The notes: generated by a model not told the origin, from the sequence alone. Counted from the stretch's first letter, positions 11,022 to 23,045 are shown. The stretch: 64,000 nucleotides of DNA from Ehretia macrophylla (GCA_037974665.1 CM075781.1:31659235-31723234); one strand, 5' to 3'. Numbers and translations are program-made.

Positions 11022-11615
11022 TGATATGGGTAAGACCCCCAGGACTTATAAAATTACTGAATGACCCCTGGGAGGGGTCAAGGAAGACGAAGGAAGAACA
11101 TTGGGGGACCTCGGACAGGGGTCGGACAAATCCGACCCCAAGAAGATTGCATGCAGGGCTCGGACGGGACGTGGTGAGAACCCTTAGGGGGTCGGACGAG
11201 GCATAGGAATGTCCGAGGCGCTCATTTTAAGACCTCGGATTGGGTGGAGGTTACGAACAACAGCATTCCGCAGTATCAGGGCACGTTCCAGCAGTTTTAG
11301 TCAGTTAGTATCCATTAATAAGCATGGATAGCAGTTGCATACGGTGACTCCCCCATTAATTCTCTACTGCTCCATTCCCCTCCTACTTAACAGCCACCAT
11401 GCATATAAATACCAGAAGATTCATTAGGGAAGAGGTAATTGCACTTCGAATATTCACAGTAATACACTCCGTAGACTTTTTCCTCCATTAAAGCACAAAG
11501 TTAACTTAAGCATCGGAGTGCTAACGCGGGTACGATCTGCCAAGCCTTCTTTGTTTTGTAGACGATCAGCAGCGCGTGAAGGCTACTTGTTGCTCAGCAT
11601 TTTTTTACCTTAACA
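11022..11615. mobile_element. Solo LTR in intron 3 of aquaporin copy 1 (594 bp)
   Basis: The insert begins TGATATGGGTAAGACC and ends CCTTAACA, and is flanked by the 5-bp duplication TAACG (11017-11021 and 11616-11620). Aquaporin copy 3 keeps the unoccupied site (AATGTTAACGACTCAAG near 51521-51540), which proves both insertion limits. It has a TATAAATA motif near 11403 and several TCGGAC/GTCCGA motifs. It is GC-richer than its surroundings. Superfamily not certain; Gypsy is more likely than Copia. Confidence 0.92.
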
Positions 11616-13264
11616 TAACGACTCAAGTCTAACTACTATTTTATCAACATATATATATGTGGAATAGAGTGTTACAGAAAATATAAAAAACCATTCCCGA
11701 AAAGCTTTTAAAAATTTTATTGACATGGTGATCCCAAGCCCTGTCATGGTTGTAGATGACAGCAGTACCTAGACTCCTAGCAGGGTTGACACCAGTTCCA
11801 GTGATTGGGATGGTAGCCAAGTGAACCATGAACACTGCGAATCCAATTGGGAGAGGTGCCAAAACCTAAATTCAAAATCATATAAAAGGCTAGAGTCAAT
11901 TCCAATTTCATGCCTCTCACATGGCGTCATATGTCTCGAGATTCAAAGTCATTTTCAGGAGTATTTCTCATCAATGGCGAAGTCATATGATCCAGAATCA
12001 GGGAAAAAAATTATTATATTAAACTCTTTTTACTATACGAGTATACTCACCAACTTTTGTGTTCAAGCTTTGTCCCTTTTTCTGTAATAAAAAAAAAAAA
12101 AAAAGACTAGTCAGTACTTATATGAATGAGAAAAATGTAAAAGAGTGCTTACAGGAACATGAGAATCCCTGGCATTTCTCTTGCGGTCAGTGGCAGAAAA
12201 AACAGTGTAAACAAGAACAAATGTTCCAATGATCCCGGCGGCGACACCAACTCCGGTGCTGTACCCGAAGGCGAGCTCATTGACCCCACCACCATAGCTG
12301 TTGTAGTAAGACTTTTGGAAGGCTTTGACTAGCCCAACACCACATATGGCACCCAAACATTGAGCCACCATGTACATGATGGCTCTGATCAGTGACACCT
12401 TTCGAGCCAGAAATAGTCCAAATGTCACTACTGGGTTAATGTGACCACCTGCATATATACACATTAATTTTTATTAATGATCTGAATGCCGTTGTGCATT
12501 AGATTTAATTAAATCATCAACCGACTGAATAATTATATCTCTTCTTTCTCTTTCCAAGTGAGAGTTCTTGGAGAATTTAATTGTCCCACGTGAATAAATT
12601 AAGACATTAAAAATTAGTATATAAAATTATGTGTTATTTCACTTAACACTAATTAATTTTAAAATAAAATTTCAGAATATTTACATAGTATTTGAATTGG
12701 GCTTGATCCTATATAATCCATCTATGTGCAATTCATTTGTGGCGTGTTGTGCATTGAGTTTCACTCTTTCCAACACAAGACAAAGCAAAATTTTTGTACA
12801 TCGAACTACTATTATAATTTGTTACGACACAAAGAATGTGTTTAAGCATGTACATAACATTTTGTATCAAAATTGATGATGTTTTTTGTATGAATTTGTG
12901 GAGAAACACAAGGAAGAAAAACCAAAAAAAAAAAAAAACCCACCAGAAATACCAGCAGTAGAGTAAACAAGAATGAAGATCATGCCACCAAAGGCCCATG
13001 CAATACCAAGAACGCCGACCCCACCACACGGGTCACCACTCGCACTCAACGTGTAATCAGTCTGGCTCTTGTAACCAATTATTGTCGAAACAGTGATGTA
13101 AAGGAAGAGTAAAGTGGCTACAAACTCAGTTATGCATGCCCTGTAAAATGACCACTTTGTCATCTCCCATGGATCAAAGAATGGCGCTGGCGGTGGATCA
13201 TGGTACTCATTGGCCGAAAACGAACCCTGCTCACTTATCATCCCTGTGTCTTTACCCATACGTT

Positions 13265-13364
13265 ACAGCTCAAATTATTAATATGTATGTGTTATGAATA
13301 TTAGAGGCCTTTGGCTAAGGGGGTTAAATGTGGGAAGGTAGCCGGGGGAAAGATTAGGTGATAA
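13265..13364 (-). promoter_or_regulatory. Degraded proximal promoter of aquaporin copy 1
   Basis: This stretch aligns with the promoter of copy 2 (shared GGCCTTTGG, GGGAAGGT and GGGGAAAGATTAGG blocks). The segment that holds ATATATAT in copy 2 is shorter here and reads GGTTAAATG, so no clear TATA box remains. The homology stops at the Helitron end. Confidence 0.6.
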
Positions 13365-13450
13365 CTAGTGTTATACCCATGTATTGCACGGGTGTCGCAT
13401 AGGTATAATATAAATAATCTAAAAATATAAAATATAAAACCAATTCATTC
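13365..13450 (-). mobile_element. Helitron 3' terminus upstream of aquaporin copy 1
   Basis: Read on the minus strand, the sequence has a GC-rich hairpin (ACCCGTG..CATGGGT, 13375-13393), then 6 bases and a terminal CTAG at 13368-13365, followed by host T. Hairpin plus CTRR end and insertion between A and T are the defining features of Helitrons. The uninterrupted sequence in copy 2 (AGATTAGGAGGTAATTTC, about 29158-29175) supports insertion after ..TAA. The 5' end of the element was not found; only the terminal part is annotated. Confidence 0.7.
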
Positions 13451-14235
13451 AACTTTTTAATCACATTATCAAGAAACTATAACATATAACTACTATATAT
13501 ATTATATCATTACAAAAAAAAAAAAAACATATATACGCACTTATTTTTTAAAAAATTTAACAGTAAGTACTATTTTATATAGATTATGCGTTTCAGAAAA
13601 TACATGTATTTATCTTCTTTCTTCAAGTTAAGGTCTCTACAAAGTTTGCGTCATCTTATCCTAATTTAACGTCATTCTTACTTCTTACCATATGATCTGC
13701 TTACAAAAATACGTTGAATTCGGTTCTATATAGTTTATTTGGATTAACTATATAGTAAAACCAAGAACATGTCTCAAGCCATGCATGGGCAAGACATCAA
13801 CTATCTATAATGATTAAGATTTCTGATTTGAGTTGCGTGTAATATTTTCTTCAAGTAAAAAAGGCGTTATGAAAAAGACCTATGGTCGCATAATATTTTC
13901 ATAGAAAGTAAATATAGTGTTAAAAAAGATCATGTCGTAACATTAGATAAAACAAAACACAACTTCAGGTAAAACTACATTGAGTCATGCCGAATCCCAA
14001 TTCTTCCAATAATTGGAGAAAATGAACTAAAAACATAATAGATCCCCATCTATCTATTGGAGATGAGATTAAAAAAAAAGAAGGATTGTTAATTATCCGA
14101 TTCGGTTGGCCAACATCATGTCGGTTTCACCAGTATAGAGAGTTGTTTGAGTTCGACAGGTTGCAACTAAATATTTTTCAATAAAAAATAACATGGTTAA
14201 GATAGATGAGGATTTTGATAACATGTAGCTTTCGC
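13450..14235. other. AT-rich intergenic sequence upstream of aquaporin copy 1
   Basis: No coding pattern is visible. Part may be the body of the Helitron whose 3' end is at 13365. The stretch 14165-14230 (CAACTAAATATTTTTCAATA, then ATAGATGAGGA) resembles 26218-26285 downstream of copy 2, evidence that these segments descend from one duplicated region. Confidence 0.5.
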
Positions 14236-14806
14236 CATTGGAGGAGCCAAATGGTGTTCAGTGCACCCCCTGAAATTTGAAAAAAAAAGTCTTTTATTTT
14301 TTTATACTCTCTTATTTTTGTTATTTTTCTTTCCTCATGCTTTTCTCTCTTTATTTTTTACTTCTATTCTCTTATTTTTAAATAGGTTTTCAATTTATTT
14401 TTTATATTTTGTGGATTATTTGTGTTTATCATTGTGTATGAATTTTGATTCATTTATTTTTGTAATGTTTTTAACATTCAAGTTAAACTTTTCTAGTTTA
14501 ATTGTATATTTATTTTAATTTTTAATTTTCTTGGATGATTTTTAGATTGTTTTTTTTATTTTTAATTAATTATTTTGTGTCTTTAATTAAACAGTTTGGA
14601 TTCGAATATCCGCAAATTTTTTATTTTAAATATTGTGATATCTTATCATTAAAATTATGATTCTAGGCATAAAAGCAATAGGTTTTTTTTTTTTTTTTTT
14701 TTTTAAATACAAAAAACAATTGCATAAATGAGTTCCCCTAATCAACCCAGATTACTAATTCGCCACGTAGTACACTCGCTAACTGTTAGTGCCTGAGTCC
14801 GCCACT
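14236..14806. mobile_element. Candidate hAT-like non-autonomous element
   Basis: The left end reads CATTGGAGGAGCC and the right end, reversed, CAGTGGCGGACTCA, similar to the CAGGGGCGGA ends of the element at 24938. The interior is T-rich and non-coding. No matching 8-bp duplication was found, so the limits are tentative. Confidence 0.4.
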
Positions 14807-14965
14807 GTTTACAGGCTTACTGCAATTAAGCTGTTTGGAGATCAGTAGAATCATATGACCACATTGCTGAAGCCCAGATCAAATAGGAAATTGGGCTGAA
14901 GCACATTTTATGCACTTTGCTTGTAAGATTGTGCTAAATGGCATTATTGTTTTAACCAAAGCAAA

Positions 14966-15834
14966 GAGTAAAATGTATCATACTACTTGTGTTTTCATAA
15001 AGTTGTATAATGAACTCTATATTTTTAAAAGTCGCGTTATAAATCCTGTGTTACAAAAAAAGTTGCATATTTTCCCCAGCCGTCTATTTTTTTTTGTCAA
15101 TTTGAATGTTAGATGTCATACACGCGCCTATGATGCAAATATGACATTCATCATAACGTAAAATATATGAATAAAGACGAAAATACCCTATTTTTCAAGC
15201 ATATTACAAAATGAAGAATGTTGTAAATACCCCCTCGGATATTAAAAACGTTGCAAATACCCTATTCTGATATTTAAAAAGTTACAAATATCCCCTCTGA
15301 CTAATTTATTTTCACATGAAACTCAATGAAAGGTTGAAGCAAACTTTTTATTTAGTATCATTCTTTATGCACAACTTAAGAATGAGAGTTTGGTTCAATA
15401 AACAACAAAATATACACTTTCACTTTGAAATAGACCAAAAAATATGTCGAAAAATAAAAAAATCAGAAAAATGAACACTCATTTCGGGATTAAGCAACTA
15501 TCATACATTTGCTTTGAATCACGTTCTACAGGCTTAATACACATTCAAATCGATGCGGAATTAGGCTTTTCCAAGTATTTTCTTTTGGTTTCTTTCTCTA
15601 GGGTTTTAGAAAATGAGAGTTTAGACTTTGGTAAAGTTGTTTTGTTAATGGTGAAAGAAGTTTAAATAAGAGAAATTTCGTATTTTAACAACACTAACTA
15701 GCGGAGTTAAACGAAACTTAACTTTGGGGCGTGTATGCAACATTTTTCATAACATAGGGTTAACGTTACTTTTTAAAACACAGGGTTTACGATACAACTT
15801 TGTGAAAACACAGGGGGTATGGTATATTTTATAA
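14966..15834. mobile_element. MULE-like element with about 150-bp terminal inverted repeats
   Basis: The first and last 150 bp are inverted copies: both ends share GTATCATAC/GTATGGTAT, TTGTGTTTTCA(T/C)AAAGTTGTAT and AAAGTTGCATA/TGTTGCATAC blocks. Inside are three degenerate units at about 15205-15305 (GTTGTAAATACC / GTTGCAAATACC / GTTACAAATATC) and a segment 15444-15665 open for 73 codons without recognisable homology. No clear target duplication was found. Confidence 0.6.
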
Positions 15835-15839
15835 ATATG

Positions 15840-16965
15840 ACGACACTACTTATTCCGCATCTTATTAAACTAATTTTTTTCTCACTAGGTGGGATCGTTT
15901 CTATAAATATGACGGCACTACTCATTCCTATCGAAATCTAACTCCTCCGTAAGCTCTATACAAGTGGCCAATGAGAAATTACAAGTTTGGACTAACGGCA
16001 TTGATGACTAAGTTTGGACAATCAAAATTTAGCTTGTCATTTTAAGATGGCCTTTTTCTTTTGGTCATATAATAATATTTCATTGAAAACCAAAGGGGTG
16101 TTTAGCCAACACTAATCCAATCAAAACCTTTCTTTGCAATAGTTTGAAGTTTGAGAGGAAGATTTAGTACCTCTACTATTAGGGTATTCTTAACTCTCAA
16201 GGGACGAAGGGAAGGGGAAGGGGAAGGGGAAGGGGAAGGGGGAGGGGAGGGGGAGGAGAGGGAAGTCACCAATTAAATTGTGCTATGTCATCAAATACTG
16301 TATCATCTTAAAGTAATAAGATGATACTGGAGAAGTCTATAGCTAGCCTAAAATTTATAATTAAGATGACGTTATTTTCATATCCATGATCGCTTTTTTG
16401 GTGGGTAGTACCAACTTGCTGACCTTGAAGACGTCACTATGTTAGAGTGGCATTTGTATCTCATTCTGCTCTTTTTAACAAGAACAATGGAGGGCTACTT
16501 ATAAAAATACCTTAACTGGTAGCTCGAATTTGGCCTACTACCTCGTGGACTCAAGTTATATCGTACGCACAATTTCTGCAGCAATCTCTTCCTCGCTTCA
16601 ACATCCAACTTCTAAGTTGAACTTCAAACACTTGGTCTGCGTAAATTATATATTCTAAGTGTTTGTAGCTCAAATTCAATTCGAGATCAAGCTCTTTGCT
16701 ACCCCTTGTATTGAAATTTTTGTAGAGAAGAGTCACACGACTTTCAGAAACGTGTACCCATTGTTTAAATTAATGCCAATTCAATTGTACCAATTTTTAG
16801 TCTTTGAGTTTAAGACTCCACATTTATTTTTTTCAACTCTCGAGAATACTCAAAATTTATTTTTAGAACACTAGATCAATTTGTTGAAATGTCAATATAT
16901 ACATGCGAGTTTGGATCATCTCCTTTGTTAATTTTTTTATTTTCTAGATGAGGTGTATTGTAAGC
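15840..16965. other. Intergenic sequence with a purine-rich tract
   Basis: No gene seen. It holds a 27-bp near-exact direct repeat (TATAAATATGACG.CACTACT at 15829 and 15901) and the G-rich tract described separately. Confidence 0.5.
16201..16262 (+). repeat. GGGGAA-type purine repeat, quadruplex-prone
   Basis: Consecutive GGGGAA units grade into GGGGGAGGGGAGGG. More than four closely spaced runs of at least three G on one strand fit the usual G-quadruplex pattern. Confidence 0.85.
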
Positions 16966-17491
16966 TATCAGATTTTGTCCTTTTAAATCTCAATCATTTA
17001 CTTTATATATTTTTTAAAATGTATTTTTTATCAATGATTAATTTATTATTCTAAATTTGATGGTTAAGATTTAAAAGGACTATGGCTCTATTTGACTTAA
17101 CTTTTTGACCCTTAAAAGTGTTTTCTATAAGTTTAAAAGCTGAGCCTACCCTATTTGACCCATTTTTTAAAGTGCTTTTAGGTAAAAGTTACAACTGAAA
17201 CTGAAAAACAAGAACCTCCAAATTGAAGTTTTTCAAAATAGGCTTTTGCGAATCTTTTTTTACATAATGCGGGAAGCTGTTTTCTTTTTCTTTCTCAAAC
17301 ATATCTCTTTATATTTTTTTAAAGTCTAATATTGTCCTTAAATTTTTTAAAAGTTCAACATTGCCCAATATAAGTCAAACAGTCAACGACTTTTACTAAA
17401 CAGTACTTCTAACTAAAGTACTATTACTAAAAACTCTACAGGTCAAAAGTTAAAATTTCAAATTTAGGCCAAACAGAGCCTAAGTCTGATA
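16966..17491. mobile_element. MITE with TATCAGA ends, split by a second MITE
   Basis: The left end (TATCAGATTTTGTCC, then TTTTAAATCTC) and the right end read in reverse (TATCAGACTTAGTCC, then TTTTAAATCTT) match once the insert at 17084-17480 is removed. Without the insert the element is about 125 bp, a typical foldback MITE. A TA target duplication is possible. Confidence 0.7.
17084..17480. mobile_element. Harbinger/Tourist-like MITE nested in another MITE
   Basis: The ends read GGCTCTATTTGACTTAACTT and, reversed, GGCTCTGTTTGGCCTAAATT, with further complementarity (ACTTTTGACC) inside. The flanking triplets are TAT and TAA, which fit one original TAA duplication with a later change. Its removal restores the continuous right end of the host MITE. 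Confidence 0.65.
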
Positions 17492-18534
17492 TGATTGATT
17501 TGCGGGTTGTGCTCTATCTTTTGCATATGTCATGCTCATAATTAGTCCAATCTTGAAATTTTTTTGGGACTAAATGCCGCCCAGCATTTAAATGGATATT
17601 GTGAGTCATTTTTCATGGTTTAGCATAATAAACGAATTGATATTATTTCAAAAATTTAACAATAAATTGCACAGTATTAAAAGAACGAAATTTAAAAGAT
17701 GGAGAACAAATTTCTCGATAGAAATTCTTAGGAGTCACCACGTATGGTGGGTCTAAGAGAGACTGAACAAGAATATCTACATGTTAATGAGTAATAAAGT
17801 ACATTGAAAGAACCTATTTACAAACCTCAAAGTTTAATGACCAAATGGAAAGACTAGTCTAATTAATAACAAGAAAATTGTTAAATATAATAATTTTTTT
17901 AAAATCAAATCTAAATTATTGTCATAGTATAAGGAATTATATTAACTCGCAAATACATTAATAGCGGGTATACAATTAAATTCGTACATTTGCTTACAAA
18001 TTTTTTTTTTTTTTGATCTTGTTATTCTTATGTTTCCTTTTCTTTTTCTAGTATCTTTTATCTGAAATGTGAAAGTGATCATAGCTTAACAATAAATCTG
18101 ATGTCTATATATATAAAAAATACATTTTCTCAAGTTTGCAGCTCATAATTAGAAGTTTGATGCTAAAGAATATCTTAGAAGTTCTAAAACATCCCATTGT
18201 TACTTGTATCTTTCACTTTTATATTTTCGAGAAGGAATTCTCGAGTAGGTTAAAAGCGCCACCTAAAGCAGGAAACACAACTTCACGAATGTTTATAGAA
18301 TGCCGACTTCTATTTTTCACTCAATTTCAAAAAATAAGGGACAACGAGCCTTCCCCTTTCTAACTTGACTGACTTGGGGAAGGGTCAATCTCCTTCGAAG
18401 CATGCTTCACAGTCACTCATTCGTTGTGACCAAATAATAGAATCTATCTCTCAGCAATTATTTTTTTCACTAATTAGCTCTTCCCAACCAGCTCGCCCGA
18501 CCGATCTTATAAGATCGGCTAATGAAAGAGGGTT
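17492..18534. other. Intergenic sequence, no gene seen
   Basis: AT-rich and without coding pattern. The only small feature noted is the 18-bp palindrome CCGATCTTATAAGATCGG near 18501. Confidence 0.5.
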
Positions 18535-18542
18535 AGTTTATC

Positions 18543-19021
18543 TAGTGGTGTATATGGGTTAGTTTGGGCGGTTTAAAATATATTTTCGAATCGAACCAAT
18601 AAATTCGGTTTATAAAAATTAAAACTATAACCAAACCATACTCCTATCAAAATCACACAAACCAAACAAATACATTTGAGGAAATCAAACCATCCAAACC
18701 AAGTCAAATCAAACATTCGACTTAATTTATAGTTATATTCGAAGAAAGTAATTGTGTAATAAAAATCTAAAATACAGAAGAGTTAATCATGGTGTCTCTT
18801 AGTTTTTTCAATGAAAGGAGAGATAAATTGATATATATATATATATATGTCGGTTTGAGTTAACGGTTTTGATGGTAAAAACCATAAATCAAACCATATG
18901 ATCAGCTCCTATAAAAGCTTAAACCGCAATCAACCGACCTTTTAAGAAACCGCCAAAAATGAGTTAGTTTGGATTGAGTTAGGCGGTTTGGGTGGGTTGC
19001 CGATTTTCCTGCACACCCCTA
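18543..19021. mobile_element. hAT-like MITE (479 bp)
   Basis: The ends are TAGTGGTGTATATGGG and, reversed, TAGGGGTGTGCAGG. Longer internal inverted segments share GGTTTGGGCGG-type and AACCGCC-type motifs. It is flanked by 8-bp duplications AGTTTATC (18535-18542) and AATTTATC (19022-19029), differing at one base. TAG-rich ends and an 8-bp duplication are typical of hAT elements. Confidence 0.8.
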
Positions 19022-19029
19022 AATTTATC

Positions 19030-21268
19030 TATGCCTCGACCGGCAACTGCTAGGTTTTCCCATCTCAACGGTGGGGTTAGTTAGAATGAGTAGATAAATG
19101 AACCAGCAAGCAAGATCTTGTTAGGTTTAAGCATTCAAAGTATACATTAATAATGCTCATACTTTGTTCCATCAATTCTTGCATTGTTGATTTTGTATTC
19201 ATGTCCAAAGCCTCTCTTAGTCATGCCTTAACTAGCTTACAAATTAAATAGTTAATTTGATTGAAAAATAGTACAAGTAGAAGCGCGTGCACGCCTTGAT
19301 CAAGCTAGACAAGTCCTGCTTCCATCAATCATATTATTTTTCTTCTCTAGCCTTATAAATGACACTTTTTATCTGTATTGAATCTAAGTACGGAATTTTT
19401 TTCAGAATGTGCGAACGTCCCAAACATAAAATGTGCAGGCTTTACTCGTGCCAAAAATATAGTGACCATTCCCTAACGAGTTATAGCTCAAGAAAATCAC
19501 ATCTTTTGTTTTTCTTTTTTTCTTTTTTGTCCCAAAGATTACAAATTACCCACTCCAAACGGACAAAAGTCTGCTGCGAAAATTTTAGCTATTTTTAGAA
19601 GGAAATTGACAATTCAGTCAATTAGTAAGCAACATTGACTGGGTCGGCAAAGACCGCCAATGCGATGACTGAACCCTAGAGGCGAGGGACGTAGTTGGCC
19701 AATCATATTAGGTTGACAAATATAAATAAATCAAATATAATTAGTCTAAGAAAGTCGACAATAATAAGTATTTATATCATAGATAACACATGTTAGTACA
19801 CAACAAATATAAGTGTCTCTTATGTGGGTAAATATATTCAGTTGATCTGAAAATCTATCATTTCGTGACAAACCACTTTTTATTTAACAATCCAATCAAT
19901 TATATGTTCGAAAGGAATGCACATCATTTCAGAAGGCGTATTTACTTGACATGAACTAATTCTCAATTCAAATAATTTAACACCTTATAGAAAATTCTTA
20001 TCTTATCGATTTATTCCCTATCAGGTTACCAAAAGAAGCATGTAATGGCATGCCTTTTTGTTTACTTGTTAATTGAATCGACTAATAGTGCTAGTACTAT
20101 ATTAGCAAAATATGCTGTCAACGAATGAGGCATGCGATTCTATATACATGCAATTATGCTTGGGTAGCAATTGCTGGATTATTATGCATAAAGAAAACAA
20201 CTGGTGCATTATCAGGAAAAAAATAAAATAAAATAAAAGGTTTTCAAAGAGTGGGTAGAATAATTGGGTAGTGACTTGCTGTGATCAAATGTCTCAAGTT
20301 TAAACCTATCGCCTCCCATCACACATGTTATTTGACCGTTGACTGATCGGGAATACGAGTTAGGGACTGCCACTACACTACAGGATTTATAACCTTAAAG
20401 TGGATTTAGGGTGGTCCTATATAAGGTGAGTTTTTCGTCATCCAAATAAAAAAGAAAAGGATAAGATCTCTATTTTTTACCCTATCTTCTTCTCTTTTTC
20501 TTTTTGAGATATGAAGTTAGATTTTGAGTGCTCATCCTAACAATTTGTTGTGTAGAAGGACCACCTCATCTAAACATTAAAATTTTTAAAGAGATTTACA
20601 AATGACTGTCTTTAATACTCCTCATATATAAGTAAGATTTTAGTCTTACCCGTGATAAAGGCTACTACTGGTGAGATTTTAACCAAATTTTTTTTTTGAT
20701 AATTGAGCTTTGTTACTATATTATAAAGTGACCACAATATTTAAATTTTTTGAGATGAGAATTTACTTTATTGATTAACTTTCTCTTGAATCTGAAAGTT
20801 GTATTGATCACTGTGAATTTCGAGCTTGAGTTTTGGAGATTTGATTAGATGAAATTTAGCAAACCTATCTCCAAAACAACAATAAGGAACATTGCCTCAT
20901 CTTCATCTTTCCAGTCTTTTGTTATGAAACTCTTATTTGGGGCTTTTGTTTTCCATATATAAAAAAGAATGAAATGGTCGGCTTCACAACAATGAAACAC
21001 ATACTGAAGATAAAATCTTCGTCTGTATTTCTTTTGAAGTTAAAACAATAATGTATAGTATTAAAAATTTTAGACAAACTCTTTTGAACCAGGCTATTTA
21101 TAGAGCTTTGAGTATCAATAGTGTTTAGCCTGGTTACTCATCCTTTGTATTTTGTATTTTTGATCTTTTAATATACACACTTGCATTCAAGCAAAAAAAA
21201 AAACAATAAGGAACATTGGCTAGTACATTTCTGTAGATTGACAGCAAAGAAAATTGAGGGAAAAAAAA
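19030..21268. other. Intergenic sequence, no gene seen
   Basis: Both strands were read for conserved motifs; none was recognised. Short open stretches are interrupted and of biased composition. Confidence 0.5.
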
Positions 21269-21679
21269 GGTAAAATGTTTCCATAGCCATTAAATTGTCT
21301 CCTTAGTCATGATTTAGCCATTCAACTATTTTGGTCCTATTTTGATCATTCAACTATTAATTGAGTTTTATTTTGGCTATTCTATCAATTTTTCTGTTAA
21401 AATAGATTAATTGTTGAGGGTAAGATCATAAAATTAGTTAAAATAATTATATTTTTGCCACCAAGTTAAACTTATTTGCAAATCTAACTGATTGATTTAC
21501 GATTTTACCCTTTACAATAAGTGTATTTTTAACAGAAAAATTGATGAAATAATTAAAATAAATCTCAATTGATAGTTGAATGACCAAAAATAGTTGGATG
21601 GTCAAAATGTGACAAAAAATAATTGGATAATTAAAATAAGACTTAGAAAATAATTTAGTGTCCGTGAAAATATTTTACC
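21269..21679. mobile_element. MULE-like foldback MITE
   Basis: Left end GGTAAAATGTTTCCATAG and right end, reversed, GGTAAAATATTTTCACGG; a second inner pair (AATTTTTCTGTTAAAATA against TTTTTAACAGAAAAATT) makes the whole element foldable. It sits between A-rich flanks, so a target duplication cannot be read. Confidence 0.65.
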
Positions 21680-21689
21680 CCAAAAAAAA

Positions 21690-22905
21690 AAAAATTGAAG
21701 CTATTGATTTGTACCTGCCTATAATGAGTTATGGAATCCAAAGGAAATTATACTGATTGCCCTCAAAAGCCCACTCTCTTTAGCCAGGGCCTAAAGCTGG
21801 CACCACCAAGAAGGTGCATGTATATTGCTCTCTACACATGTCCGCGTCCACACCCGCCAGAGATCTAGAGCCAAATCTTTTGTTTTGTACTTGACCATTA
21901 CCTTTAATTAATATCTTTATCAAATCCTAGGAATGCTTATTTACTTTTCAACACTTTGATTTTTGGTTTTCAAGTTTGACTCTTTGTTTTGCTATAGCAT
22001 TACTATATTGCACGAAGATAGAGTAAGTTGCTTGATTTAAGTGACACCCCACAATGAGACCGAATATTGTTATATGTCATTTGTTTTTTAAATGATTTGA
22101 GAATTTAACTGATAGAGTTCGACTATTAATTAATAAAATTTTGAATGCAATAGTACACTCTACATATGCAACAGGTTAATCAAAGTCAGAACTCTAAATC
22201 AGTGGAAAGTGTCGAATTGCGATATCGCATGAACGATTTCACCCTACTATTGCTGGACTACTCTTCTTTATTTTTTTATTTTTTTATTTTTATTTGAAGA
22301 GAAATCTAGTCAATGATTACAATTTACTAGCTAACTGAGAGAAAATTTCCCTTCTCTTATCTTACTCCAATAGAATGCTCAAAACTATTGGTGCTTAGTT
22401 CACATTTACTCTCTCATGAGTTGTTCTAAGTCATAATTTATTAATCAATCTATGCATATATTTGCCTCTCAATAGATATGCTTCAAATGGAATCCCGGAT
22501 TGTGTTGCAATATAGCTTGACAATCCTAGAGCCAAGGCCTCAACGGCATCACTCTGAAAAACCTTATCGGGCTTTCGCCATTTTTGGCAAACTTAAAACT
22601 ATAGTATGAATTATGTATAAGATTTAATTAGAGCTCGACATATCTCTTGCTTTGCTTTTATTGTTCTTTAAATACTCCTTCTCAAGCTCAAACAAGCTGT
22701 TGGAATCAAGCCACATGGTCTGTCTGTGTCTACTTAAATCACTAACATATTTGCTAGCAATTAGTGTGTTGGTAATTAACTAATAATTGTGCAGATAATA
22801 TAAAGTCGAGCAAAAGCACGCCTGGATAATGGCAGGATGTTTCCTTCCAATTCATGAATTTTTTTTGGTTAACAAGAAAAACATCCCCATCCAACACAAC
22901 TCACG
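21690..22905. other. Intergenic sequence, no gene seen
   Basis: No coding, RNA-gene or terminal-repeat pattern recognised. Confidence 0.5.
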
Positions 22906-22909
22906 AAGA

Positions 22910-23045
22910 TAGACATAATTACTTAACTCAATTTGTGGGCAAGTAGAACCTATATCACATCACCTAAGCTAATAGATTAAGTGCGAACCAAAATCTCGAG
23001 TATAGAACCCTACCCCAGAGATGCACCAACTGAGTAGGGAATGTG
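22910..23045 (-). repeat. tRNA-derived SINE-like repeat
   Basis: On the minus strand the sequence begins CCTACTCAGTTGGTGCATCT, resembling a tRNA A box, and about 35 bp later has GATTTTGGTTCGCACT, resembling a B box. The spacing fits a Pol III promoter. No poly(A) tail or target duplication was identified. Confidence 0.45.

Larger units (their letters stand above)
10835..13259 (-). pseudogene. PIP2-type aquaporin, copy 1 (degenerate, four exons)
   Basis: Plasma-membrane water-channel gene of the PIP2 group. Exons (minus strand): 13259-12944, 12448-12153, 11865-11725 and 10984-10835. The start ATG shares its GTAACGTATGG context with copy 2 and has an in-frame stop just upstream. Exon 1 encodes a PIP2 N-terminus ([24 protein letters not shown]) and MIFILVY; exon 2 encodes [19 protein letters not shown], ending RDSHVPV; exon 3 encodes [18 protein letters not shown] and GTGVNPARS. 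Loop B reads NPV instead of NPA; loop E NPA, the filter His, Thr and Arg, and the loop D His are kept. The conserved NELAD and AEIIGT motifs read NELAF and AGIIGT. The exon-4 acceptor is CAA rather than CAG, and the normal C-terminus (ALGSFRS) is replaced by a repetitive FKVFAS sequence, giving about 300 codons if spliced. A solo LTR sits in intron 3 and a Helitron end in the promoter. Probably a pseudogene; exons 1-3 remain open. Confidence 0.88.

Noticed and set aside
10928-11206. 92-codon plus-strand frame
   Set aside because: It spans antisense aquaporin exon 4 and part of the inserted solo LTR.
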